Shown here piece after piece: positions 38,328 to 49,400 of a stretch of 64,000 bases of DNA. Source of the DNA: Tachypleus tridentatus (taxonomy: Eukaryota; Arthropoda; Merostomata; Xiphosura; Limulidae); NCBI RefSeq assembly GCF_004210375.1, contig NC_134830.1, positions 47,497,094-47,561,093 of the forward strand. Direction: 5' to 3'. Below the pieces are notes generated by a model that searched no databases, was not told the origin of the DNA, and was given only the letters and a program-made list of their open reading frames with translations. The first letter of the stretch is position 1; each line of letters begins with the position of its first letter. The translations under genes and the position numbers were made by a program.

Positions 38328-38644
38328 GGGCCTGGCATGGCCAAGCGCGTAAGGCGTGCGACTCGTAATCCTAGGGTCGCCAAACATGCTCGCCCTCCCG
38401 GCCGTGGGGGCGTTAAAATGTTACGGTCAATTCCACTATTCGTTGGTAAAAGAGTAGCTCAAGAGTTGGCGGTGGGTGGTGATGACTAGCTGCCTTCCCT
38501 CTAGTCTTACACTACTAAATTAGGGACGGCTCGGTGCAGTGGGCTAACAACCTACTCACTTAAATACTTGTTGAAGAATCCACAAGCGATTGCGGCCCTA
38601 TGTTCCTAGATGGAATCTAATGGTGATAACTAACTAACTAATTA
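38328..38644 (+). repeat. SINE-1, long-tail form, plus orientation
   Basis: Starts GGGCCTGGCATGGCCAAGCG. The 3' part (TTGAAGAATCCACAAGCGAT) matches the copy at 919-1245 and ends in (AACT)n. A perfect 13-bp target duplication, ACAGCTAATCAAC, lies at 38315-38327 and 38645-38657. Internal bases of the tRNA-like head are deleted near 38375, where the T-arm is short. Confidence 0.93.
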
Positions 38645-38689
38645 ACAGCTAATCAACAGTTTTCATTTTTTAACCTTTTTAAACTACTG

Positions 38690-38765
38690 ACTGTTTTTCT
38701 TAATGCAAAGCTAGGAATCGAGCTGTGGATTTTAGCGTTGTAAATCTTATAACAGATTTTCTGCT
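38690..38765 (-). repeat. SINE-2 fragment
   Basis: TTAATGCAAAGCTAGGAATC and GATTTTAGCGTTGTAAATCT match the SINE-2 copy near 2000. Only part remains. Confidence 0.45.
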
Positions 38766-40390
38766 GTACATTTATTTTAGTGCCTGCGTTTGTTTCAGTG
38801 TAGTTTTCTATTTGCCTGTATATTGCGCAAGTTCCATGTGTTTTTAAGATGTGTAGACGATTCTTGAGTGTAAGAATCAATAATGTACGAGGTGTGCACG
38901 TAATAGTGGTGATTCACAGACAAGCATAAAGTTAGCTATCAATTCTGTCAAGTGATGTACACCTATGTACCAACATAAAAATAGTAATTATCAATTTATC
39001 AAGTACACAAATATTTAAAATAAAGAACATTTTAGTACAAATCAACATTGAAAATCCAACAATGTATTTATATTCAAGAACTGATTGTAATTACTTATTC
39101 ATATTTCGCCAATTACAAGTTAATTATTTGAGAGAGCGCTCAAAGCGCTGAGTGGCGTGATAATATGATGTGAGTACTTAAAAATTGATGTTTGGAAAAT
39201 GTTAGGAATTGTAATGTAAGTACTAAAGATTGTGTGAGTTTATTCTCCGATGCAGAAATTTACTGTATTGGTTAATCATAGTTGAACAAAGGATACAGAT
39301 ACAAAAAATAAGTCGTTACTGATTGAGTACAATTGTAAGTGAGATAGAGCCTTAGCACGAATATTAGATTAATAGATGCTCGTGCTATTCTCAAACAGTA
39401 ACATTAGTAACAGGAACGTAGCTTTAATCTTGGTAGTACTAGTACAGCTCTGATCCTGATTATTAAAATGAGAAATAACTAGTGTTATGGCAAGCAAGGT
39501 CAATGAGTCTGACTAGCTTAACGACTAGTAACGTTAGTGTATTGGAACTTTTTAAAAATTAATATTAGTACACACTGCATAAATTACATCCATTTTCTTT
39601 TACGTTTTGCATTTACGCTGGTAATTTACATACCAGTTTATGCATAGAGATTTGACGTGAGATTCTATACATGAAATTAATGAAACCAATTCAACATTTG
39701 TTAGTTGTGTTTGTACAATTATATGGGGAAAGTACACAAGTTACTTTTTTTAATGTATCAAATAACTTTCTTGTAAAATCTGTAAAAAATTTAACGTTGT
39801 CCAACTACATTTCAAATTTTTTGTGAGATCATATAAAAGCTATAAAATTCAGAGTCTAATTTTAAAGTTCTTTATACACAAGTGACATTAGCCATCATTT
39901 CACTTCCAAGAAAAATAAACGTGTACTTATTTTTAAGTGTATTTTTGGAAGGAATTTTTAGAAAATAACCTTTAAAAATGTTTCTTAAGGCAAACAAAAA
40001 TCATTTTTGTACTTCATGGAAATATGGAGAATCCTTGTTTGAAATCTCACCCATTTAGACTTAGTTTTCTCATACATTGTAAATTTAAATGGTTGATGAA
40101 TACATACTATGTAGCTCATCAGTATGTCTGAAGGCTTGTAATGGTTAAAATTGGGTATTGATATCCATGGTAGGTAAAACACAGGTTCTTGATGGTGTAG
40201 CTTTATGTTCAACAATAAACAATGTATATTAATAAAAAAGATTTAGCATGTCTATTTGTATCCAAAACTAACTAATATGTTGCAAGCTTTTAGAGAGGGA
40301 GAGAGATAAGTATTGGTGGCTAAATTCAATAAAAATGAGATAATATAAGCTCTGATGTGAAAGTAGTAACCTGATCAGGTTCTTTTAGTG
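38766..40390. other. Intergenic between HSPE1 and the GALNT11-like gene
   Basis: AT-rich, no coding exon or known repeat seen. I looked for Hsp60 (HSPD1), the usual divergent partner of HSPE1 in vertebrates, and found no trace. Confidence 0.45.
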
Positions 40391-40392
40391 TA

Positions 40393-40736
40393 CCGTGTTT
40401 CTCCGAAAATAAGACAGGGCTTATATTAATTTTCACTCCAAAATATGACACTAGGGCTTATTTTCGGGGGATGTCTTATTTTGATATATTAAAAAAATGA
40501 AGTTACAAAGTAAAATTATTAAACTAACCATTTAAAATAAACTATTATTAAACTATTAAACTAACTGATTAATACTTAAACAAACTAATTAACTAACTAT
40601 TAAACTAATTAATAAATTAATTTTTTTTATTTCTTTCCTCTTCCTGCCACTCTTAACTAGGGCTTATTTTAAGGGTAGGGCTTATATTAAAACTATTTCC
40701 AAAAATCACACTAGGTCTTATTATCTGAGAAACACG
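40393..40736. mobile_element. MITE with CGTGTTTCTC ends
   Basis: Left end CCGTGTTTCTCCGAAAATAA, right end on the minus strand CGTGTTTCTCAGATAATAAG. Sub-terminal pieces also mirror each other: GGGCTTATATTAATTTT near 40429 against ATATAAGCCCTAC near 40675. The family phrase GGGCTTATTTTCGGGGGATG is present. About 344 bp with no coding capacity. The interior holds an AAACTA/TTAA-rich simple repeat (40525-40625). The superfamily was not assigned. Confidence 0.8.
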
Positions 40737-41091
40737 TTATTAAGCTTTAATGTGAAAGACAAATGATGTTTGTGGTGGTAATAGTAATTTAGATGTTAAA
40801 TTTAGATGTTAACCTGTGCAAAAGTTTGTGGTGCTTAACTTTAACAGTAACTATGCACAGTTTGTTTTATATTCTAAACTATGTCAGCACAAGAAATTCC
40901 AATTATAAGCTTTTGTTTCTTTTAAAGGTGTATTTTTAATAGATTCTTGTAATTTATGTTTTAAATTTTTATTATCTTGAGAATATTACCAGAACATGAA
41001 CCTGGATTATTGTTCTGTGTAGTTATTTTGAGTAGATTTCAAATCTTTATAAAGATTATGTGACATTTGTCCTTTTTGTTTGCTTTTACAG

Positions 41092-41318
41092 CAGCATGAA
41101 TTTTGTTCTGTGTATAACAACATCAAGACCTGGAACTTTAAAAGTACAAAGGAAGGTGTGAAGTGTCTATGTGAAAGAAACGTGCATGATAAATGCAGTT
41201 CTAGATGGCTGGCAGTAACTTCAGCTGTGAATGTGTTCAGAGGGGCTGTTTTAGATGACTATTATCTGTGATCCAGTTTTTATTTTTTATAATCATATGT
41301 TGATTCTTTTATTGCCAT
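41092..41318 (+). promoter_or_regulatory. 5' UTR part of the GALNT11-like first coding exon, with an upstream ORF
   Basis: A good acceptor (TTTTTGTTTGCTTTTACAG, ends 41091) suggests that at least one non-coding exon lies upstream. A 21-codon upstream ORF (ATG 41096, stop 41159-41161, starts MNFVLCITTSRPG) precedes the main ATG at 41319, which is chosen because it begins the membrane anchor. Confidence 0.55.
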
Positions 41319-41704
41319 ATGGGAGCTTTACGTTATAGGTCTTTCTTTTTGGGTATCTTACTTACCTCTTTTATCTGGGCTGTGATAGTTTATTTATATT
41401 CTGATTTTGGACAAAGTAAAAGACCAAGCATTTCATTGTCAAGGCAACAATTTAAAAAGAGGTTAGTGCCTCATTATAAAAATCCCTTGTTTGAGGATCA
41501 CCATGATAAAAGGCAACTTAACAAAGACTTGAAGATTGGGAGTGTTGATGGTTTGAAGTTGGTAAACTTGTTGCAGTTTGGTGTTGTGAGAAATCAGGAA
41601 GATGAGCAGGTTAAAGAAGAAGGATATCGTCATCATGCCTTCAATGTTCTCATCAGTAATCGTCTAGGTTACCACCGGGATATACCAGATACAAGGCATT
41701 TCTT
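41319..41704 (+). CDS. GALNT11: GALNT11-like exon 1 (anchor and stem)
   Basis: 128 codons plus 2 nt: membrane anchor, then the stem and the [20 protein letters not shown] region that opens the catalytic domain. Donor GTAAGT. Confidence 0.95.
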
Positions 41705-44700
41705 GTAAGTAATATTTGTAAAGTTGAGTGCTATAAGATAGAATATGTGTAACAAAGTTGTAGCAAAAGCTTTTGTAAATTATATAAATAATAAACATAA
41801 AAAAACAACAAAGTTCTAATTACAAATAAGAAATGTTATTTTTAATTTTCAGAGATTCTTTATGCTGTTTTTTGCAGATGTAAATCCAAGTCATATTCAC
41901 CAAATCTTCCTTCTGCTAGTGTTATAATATGTTTTTACAATGAAGCATTGTCTACACTACTTCGTACAGTCCACAGTGTACTTGACAGGTCTCCACCAGA
42001 CCTTCTTCATGAAGTCATCCTTCTAGATGATAACAGTAGCAACAGTAAGTATTCCTGTTTACCAAATCTTAGGACATTATTGCACACCAGTTTCCTTTTT
42101 AAGATTAATATTAAACAAAGGAGAAGATTCAGAAGGAAAGCTTATCTTCTGTATGCTATGTACAAATCACAATTAGCAGATAGTTCACCTTTCTTTGAAT
42201 GACTGTTTAATGTTCCTTTGAACTAGTGTTTTGGCATTAGTTGTTATTATATATGTGCTATGGCAAAATGATTAAACATAATTTTTCTATTTTTTAATAC
42301 TTTTTTAATGTGATTTCAAGATCCCATATGAAGCAGGTTTTAAATCAAGTGTAACAACATTATATTATACCAGGATTGTCTGTGTTCTAGTAAAATCTTT
42401 ATTCAGTGAGGTTAATGGTGTACATACTGTGTTGAAGTTATGTTTGTGTGTGTGTGTGTATAGATACACAGTGAGGTTAGTGTAATGCTGTGTTGAAGTT
42501 GTTTGTATATATATCTAGGCTTCCGTTAGCCATTAGCCACATCGCCATTGGTGAAAAGAAACAGCCTGTGGCAAAACAAATCTAGTGTTGGTTTCACCAC
42601 AGTGGCAAAAGGTGATAATTTTTTAGTCTTGGATGGTTTTCCTTTATTTATTCTACTCAAGTTTCAGTCTTAACACCTTTTCGTGGTTTTTATCGCCACC
42701 CATGCCATTAATGATGACACATGACCAGAGGCGCCCCTCAGTGAGTTGAAGAAACAAGAAACGTTTTTAAAAACTACCACTGACTGTAATCTATATTTTC
42801 TTTATGTGTGTATTTTTATGATTTCAGGGATATGACAACTAACAAATTAAATTAAAAAAAAAAATTATTACTCAGCTGTGCTAATGATTTCTTTTATTTT
42901 CATTTCTTATGCTACATGTTTGATTCTGCCCATGGTACACAAACAGTAATCAGAGAAAACCTGACTTTTGTCAAACCAACATATGGTCTGTATCAAAGTG
43001 GAAATCCCAAGTTTCGTATGACATGTGTTTGAATTGAGATCATGACAACTTCTATTAGGTTAAGGAATAATTCGTGAGCATTTTTAAATAATTTCATTCA
43101 AGCATTACATGCAAGACTATACAATACTTCAATGCATGAACACATTACACCCAAAACATTTATTATGATACTTTATTTCATGTAATACCTAGGTATATAG
43201 TATGCATTGTTTTAAACAAAATTGCCAGAAATTAAATGCGAAAAGCAGATGGTGTCGAAAATGCTCGATTTTGTCCACTTGACATTCCATTTAATGAGCT
43301 GAAAATGAAAGCAAAAATTAAAGACATATGAAAATCAAACACACCATCTATTAGAGCAAAAAATTATCTACCAAATGACATGAAATATTTTGCGAAAGCA
43401 TTTCATTTATGAATATATTTTTTTAACTTGAAAAAACACTCACGAATTATTCCTCAACCCAATAGATCAGATAAAAAGATGTCTAAACAGTTAGATATAT
43501 CAAGTTTTTTTCAAAAGAAGATCGAAGCAACAACATCAGCTAATGGTGGGAAATTCACTTCCAAAAGAAAAGACAGCTTTGAAGAAACTGAAGCTTGCAG
43601 CAATGATCAGACTTTCTGTGTGAAAAAAAAATATACCCTCAATTTTCACAAAATTGTTAAAGAAACTTGGTTTTCACAGTTTCCTTGGCTGGAACATGTT
43701 TCCTGACAAAAGACATTTCATTCAAATTATGCAGGGACAACAACAACAAGACAAATATTTATGCTACCACTGGGAAAACTGCTACTAAGCCTAAAAAAGA
43801 CGATTTTGTGAAGCATGTATGGTCAGAAGATCATCGCAGTGCAGTAGCATCACAACTGCTGCTGTGAATGTGTATGTGGGGTGTAAAGGTGGCACTCAGA
43901 CACAGATGGCCACATTACTTGTACAAACAAAGTAAGCCATCCCAACTGTGAAGTTTCATTCCCTCCTTTCACTACAAGTATTCAGTGTAAGAATATTCTT
44001 CATTCTAGTGTTAATAAGATACTTTTAGTTTTTTACAGTATTTTCTTAAAACAAAAGGCAATTTGACAATATTCTAAAAGTGAAACATTTTGAAAATATC
44101 TCAAAAATTAAGTAGCTAGCCAACTCTTCCAAATATCTTTGTTTATTACTTTAATTGGTGGTCTTATTTCAAAACACAAGTTCTTATATATTTTTTAACA
44201 AGGAGTGACCTCTCTAAAGAAGCTACAGACTCAGTCACAAAGTGGAACAGAGAACTACATATACACCCACAGCCAGTCTCTGGATGATATGTACAATGCC
44301 CTAAATCATGTTTTTCAGGATGAAATCAAGGCAGACTTTCGGGCATCGCCTTTCCCATTTTTTGCTCTTGAAGCAGATGAAGCAACTGATTCAGGAAACA
44401 CCTCTATACTGATAATTTGTAACCTCACCTAATGATGAAAGATACCTGATATAAGTCAATACCTTGCTGTGCATGAGCTGACCAACACTGGGGCTGATTC
44501 TATCTACAACACAATGCACTCAGTCATGACAGATTGAGGATTGTTTGATGTTGACTTGGTTGGACTTGCCACTGATGGTGCAAAATGTCATGGTGGGAAT
44601 TAAAACAGGTATTGCTACAAAATTTAAGGAGGAATGCCCCTGGATAATAACAATTCATTGTTTGGCACACAGATTACAGTGGCAGCTGAAAAGGCAGCAA

Positions 44701-46435
44701 ACCAGGTGCCATACCTTGTGAAGTACATTTCAGTTTTGAACCAGTTTGCAAAAAGCCTGAAATATTCTCCCAAGTTTTGTCGGGTTTTGGAAGAGAGCAA
44801 AGCATTGCATGGAGAGAAAAGCAACAAAATCAAGCAAGTGTTCTTCACACGATGGCTCTCTTTTAATGATTCTGTCTAAGCACTAATCAACTGTATTACA
44901 CCTGTGATAAGCTGCCTGCAGGTCCTAGTAATGGAACATGGTACTCCAGGCCTAGCCTTGCTACATAGTCTAGTCCAGCAAATGTCATGTTAGAGCTTTG
45001 TCTTGATGACACATTTTTTTGGCTGACCCTGTTGGTATTCTTGGAATTTTTTTAACATCTCTACAGAGAGCTGATTTATCTTATGATCAGGCTGAAGCAA
45101 GTATTGATGGGTCAATTCAGTCGCTGGTACACATCCCTGATCTTTATACACAGACTGCACTGAAGGAACTCCCACAAGCTCCTGATGTCAGTGGTTACAC
45201 TTCTTACAGAGGCCATGACATCAAAGATATTGATAACATGAAAAGTACAGATCAGCTGCTGAGTCATTTGTTGAAGAGGTGGTCACAAGTAGCATTCCTA
45301 GACACTAACATCATGTCATTTTTTTCAATATTTAGCCCATCAGAGCAGTATCTGATGAGTATGATCTGAAGACACTCATACAGCACTTCTCTTCTTTTGT
45401 TAATGAGGATGAGGCACTGACTGAATGGCTGCTACTAAGGAACATAATGGAACAGGATGCTCACAAAAACAGAAACATGAAGAACTTCCACAAGGAATAC
45501 ATCCACCAGACCCATCAAACTTTTCCAAATCTGTCTCAGCTTGTAGCAATTGGATTAATAATTCCAGTTACATCTGTTGACTGTGATCGAGGAATTAGCA
45601 GGTACAACAGCATCAAAACAGATGCCAGGAGCAGTCTGTCGGTGGCCAAGACAGAAATGTTACTGAACTTATCCATGGAGTCCAATCTTTTAGATCATTT
45701 TAACTTCTACTCTGCATTCAGATACTGGGTCACTCACAAAGACAGGCATGAGTACCATTCCCTGATGAAAAAATGTGCTTTGGAACCTTAGGTGTCAACT
45801 TCTACCACATCTTCTGTTGAGAATGATTTGGCTGAAGAGCTGCCATTGGATTTATCTACTTACTAGTCATGCTATCGTATTCTAGTGCCCCCTGCTAGTA
45901 CAGTGGTATGTCTATGGATTTACAATGCAAAATCAGGGGTTTGATTCCCCTTGGTGGGCTTAGCAGATAGCTCGATGTGGCTTTGCTATAAGAAAATGCA
46001 CACGTATTCTAGTTTTAAGTCATTTTTTTTGTTTCTGTGTTATTTTGAGAAATGTATCTCTTTGTTTTTCTCTTTATCATGTTTATTTTGTTTGTTTGTT
46101 TTTTGGCAGGGAAGATTGCTAGGGAATAAAAAAATAGTACAAAACTTAATGTTTTGTAGATTTTCACATAATTACAACTATTTTTTACTGGATGGAATTG
46201 ATGCATATTAAAAGTCACGCACCACACAGTTTTTGGTGACCTAAAATTGTGGCTAAACAACTGTCACTGTGGCTAAAAGAAAATTACTTTGTTTAGCCAC
46301 AGTAGCTAAGAGAGTTATTTTTCTAGTGGAAGCCCAGTATATATTCAGTGAGGTTAGTGTAATACTGTGTTGAAGTTGTTTGTATGTATGTATTCAGTGA
46401 GGCTAGTGTAACACTGTGTTGAAGTTATTAATGTT

Positions 46436-46470
<35 letters not shown>

Positions 46471-49400
46471 GTTTAGTGAGGTTAATGGTGTATGTACTGT
46501 GTTGAAGTTATTAAATGTTTGTATATATTTGAAAATTATTAATTTAATTTTTTGTGGCTGTTTAATTTCTTTATTTAAACTACTATTGGTTATTTTTATT
46601 GAATGTTGTTTGGAAGCACTTGAACTGTTTATTTCACTTAAAGTGTGGAGAGTAAAGAAGCATAGGTATGGCAAATAGAGAATAACATATTCTCTAATAT
46701 AAGATATTCAACACTTGTATGTATCGTTTAGTTCACTTTGTTCTATTACAACATTGTTAATTTTATAAATGCTTTTCAAGCCTAACTGGAACAGTTACTG
46801 ATTGTTTTTCTTCAGAATAAAGAAGTATCTGCAAGAATACAGATACAAAACAGAATTATTATATAATACACTCTACTGACATTTACCTAACTAATAGTCA
46901 GGTTGAGAAACCATTCTAGCTTGCATAGTGGATAGAAGTGAAACGTTAATCAACTCATTAACAAGACTTGATTAAAAAATAACATTAGAATTGAACCAGA
47001 TACATAATGGATGTACAAAGAAAAAACATTAGTGGGTATATAAACTATGTAACAGTTCACAAGTATGTATGGAAAAGCAATACATTTATTTATATGTAAA
47101 AACGGCTGGTTTTGGTTGAGAAATTTTTTATGTAGAGGAGTAAACAACGTTTAGACCTTCTTCAGTCATTGTCAGGTTCACTGTTATGAAAAAGCTAGCC
47201 ATTGTTGTATTTCTTATTAGATCAAACTTGACAAATGTAATTGAACACCAAAAATCATCCATTCTTTGCCAGATCAAGTTGTAGTTAAATAAATTTATTA
47301 CTATTAATTGTTTCTAATATTCATCTATTATTTGTAGTTACTTTAAACATGGAGTTGGAGAAATACATCAAGACTAATCTTTTCTCCAAGGTAAGACTTT
47401 TGAAAACCCGATCGAGAGAAGGATTGATAAGGGCTCGAACATATGGGACATACCAAGCAACAGGCGATGTAAGTGATTTGCATAGAGACTTAGAAAATGG
47501 TAATTTTAAACAGTTGTAGAACAAGTAGTTGATACACATTTTGAGTAGGTCAAAGTGTACAGGCTACAACCTTTTTAAGAGTTGAATTTACAGTATAATT
47601 AATTTATAATTATCTTAGCCTTAATTTCTTAATTTCAAAGATAATATTTAAGTTAATTATCAGTCATCACTTCTTTGAATTGTGTAACCCTTTATGTTCT
47701 GATTTGTTTTTTAGTTTTTTTCTTTCTCTCACACTAGTGACTCAATTATTTGTGGCTCCTTTATCTTCAGTTGTTTGTGGTTTTCTATGCTCCTCCACAT
47801 TTTTTTCAAAGTAATTATACTGCAACAATTCTAGACAATAATTCACATTTTGGGCAAATTGTTGTTCATCAATTAATATTGGTTGCTACAGTTCAGGTGT
47901 TGCATGATGTGCAGGATTTTTACATGGTTGTGTGAAACCTAGCATTGCCCATTTTAATTTTAGCTGTTAAGACAGGAATACAAAATATTTGTTCTTTGCT
48001 TAACTTTACTTGATTAGTCTGTTTTAACAAAGGTTTTTTTTATAATAATTCCAAAGCATAGATTTGTACTATTTCTTTCATAGGCATTGATTGATAATGT
48101 GCAAATGCAGTTTATGTCTGTAGCAGTAAAAGTGCTAAACTTTGAGCTAGTTATGCCTATGGTAGTGATTAAATTCAACTAAAATCAGCACAAGCAAACA
48201 TAAGAGGAAGTTCTATAGGAGAAAAAGTGGAACTAAATTGCTGTATCAGGAAATTTGGTGAAATTGACTGTAGCTGACAGACTGACTAACTTTTACAATT
48301 TTGGGGACTTTTATAATTCTTCATCATAAAGTGATTAAATGACAAAAAAAAGGTTGTGAAAAGAAGAAATAAATATAGTGAAAAACACTTCTGATTAAAC
48401 AATGGACTAATTAGTATATAAACTTTTGCCTCAATTCAATTATCCATTGTTTTATCATATTTACTGGATAATGTAAAACTGTGTACAACAATACTTGGAA
48501 TATTATTATTATCAGGCTTATTGAATGATGTAGAACTGTGTACAACAATACTTGGAATATTGTCATCAGGCTTACTGGATAATGTAGTACTGTGTGCAAC
48601 AATACTTGGAATATTGTCATAGGCTTACTGGATGATGTAGAAGTATGTAAAACGACACTTAACATGTTGCCATCAGACTTGTAAGATGTAATAGAACTTC
48701 CATGTATACAATGCTCAGCATGTTGTATATTGTGGAAGCTGAAGAATATATGAATATTTTTGTTTGGGATAAATGAGTTACACTGAAGTATGATTTTACA
48801 ATAATAATTTTCATGTCCTTCATACAGGTTTGATTTAGTTTTTTTACTAGTTAAATTGTCTAACAGTAATATATACAGTGCTGTATGGAAACTAAGGCTA
48901 CATTAAAGTTTACACAAAAAGTAATTGAATTATTTTTAAGAATCGCATGCTTTTCATCATTGTCCATGTGCTACTAACTCTTTATTCAGCTGAATAAGTT
49001 GTTTTTTTTGTGACAATTTTTCTATTACATTTTAGTCCTTAGTGTTGGAACGTTGGGCAAGTGTGTGAAAGAAGATATCTTTGAAGCTACACTTTATGGA
49101 GAATTGATATTTATGGAAAAGAAAAAAAAAAGATTAGAACCAATTGAAATACCTGTTTAATTTGTTTATAATCAGATAAGTCCTTTAGTGTGATGTTTAA
49201 TATGTTCACAAAATATCAGCAAAAAATGTATTAACTGAATTTTTCTAAGTAAATACGACATTTACCAGTTCCAGTGTCATTCATGTCATTTTAAATCAAC
49301 AAAATGTCTACTAACAGGGGTGGATTAATACCAACATTTTTTTTTCTTCGACTGATTCATTTTGTAGTCATTGGGTGAGTTTCTATCGGTATTTAGACAC

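Larger units (their letters stand above)
42515..46337 (+). mobile_element. hAT-like DNA transposon in GALNT11-like intron 2
   Basis: Ends are CTAGGCTTCCGTTAG and, on the minus strand at the right, CTGGGCTTCCACTAG. The internal end region on both sides carries GTGGCTAA/TTAGCCAC motifs. It sits inside a TA-rich minisatellite unit, so the 8-bp target duplication cannot be read unambiguously. It carries a broken transposase and a SINE-2. Length is 3.8 kb. Confidence 0.85.

Noticed and set aside
37223-41090. Search for HSPD1 (Hsp60) as divergent partner of HSPE1
   Set aside because: No Hsp60-like segment in either strand here; the divergent neighbour is the GALNT11-like gene.
41080-41271. 62-codon frame before the GALNT11-like start
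   Set aside because: It crosses the acceptor at 41091 and starts with TTG; better read as intron end plus 5' UTR.
46354-46674. Minus frame of 106 codons rich in IYIYTHTHT
   Set aside because: Direct translation of the (TG)n(TA)n and minisatellite repeats.
48411-48665. Minus frame with a repeated [12 protein letters not shown]-type pattern
   Set aside because: It is the translation of the ~54-bp minisatellite; no start context, no homologue, inside an intron on the opposite strand.
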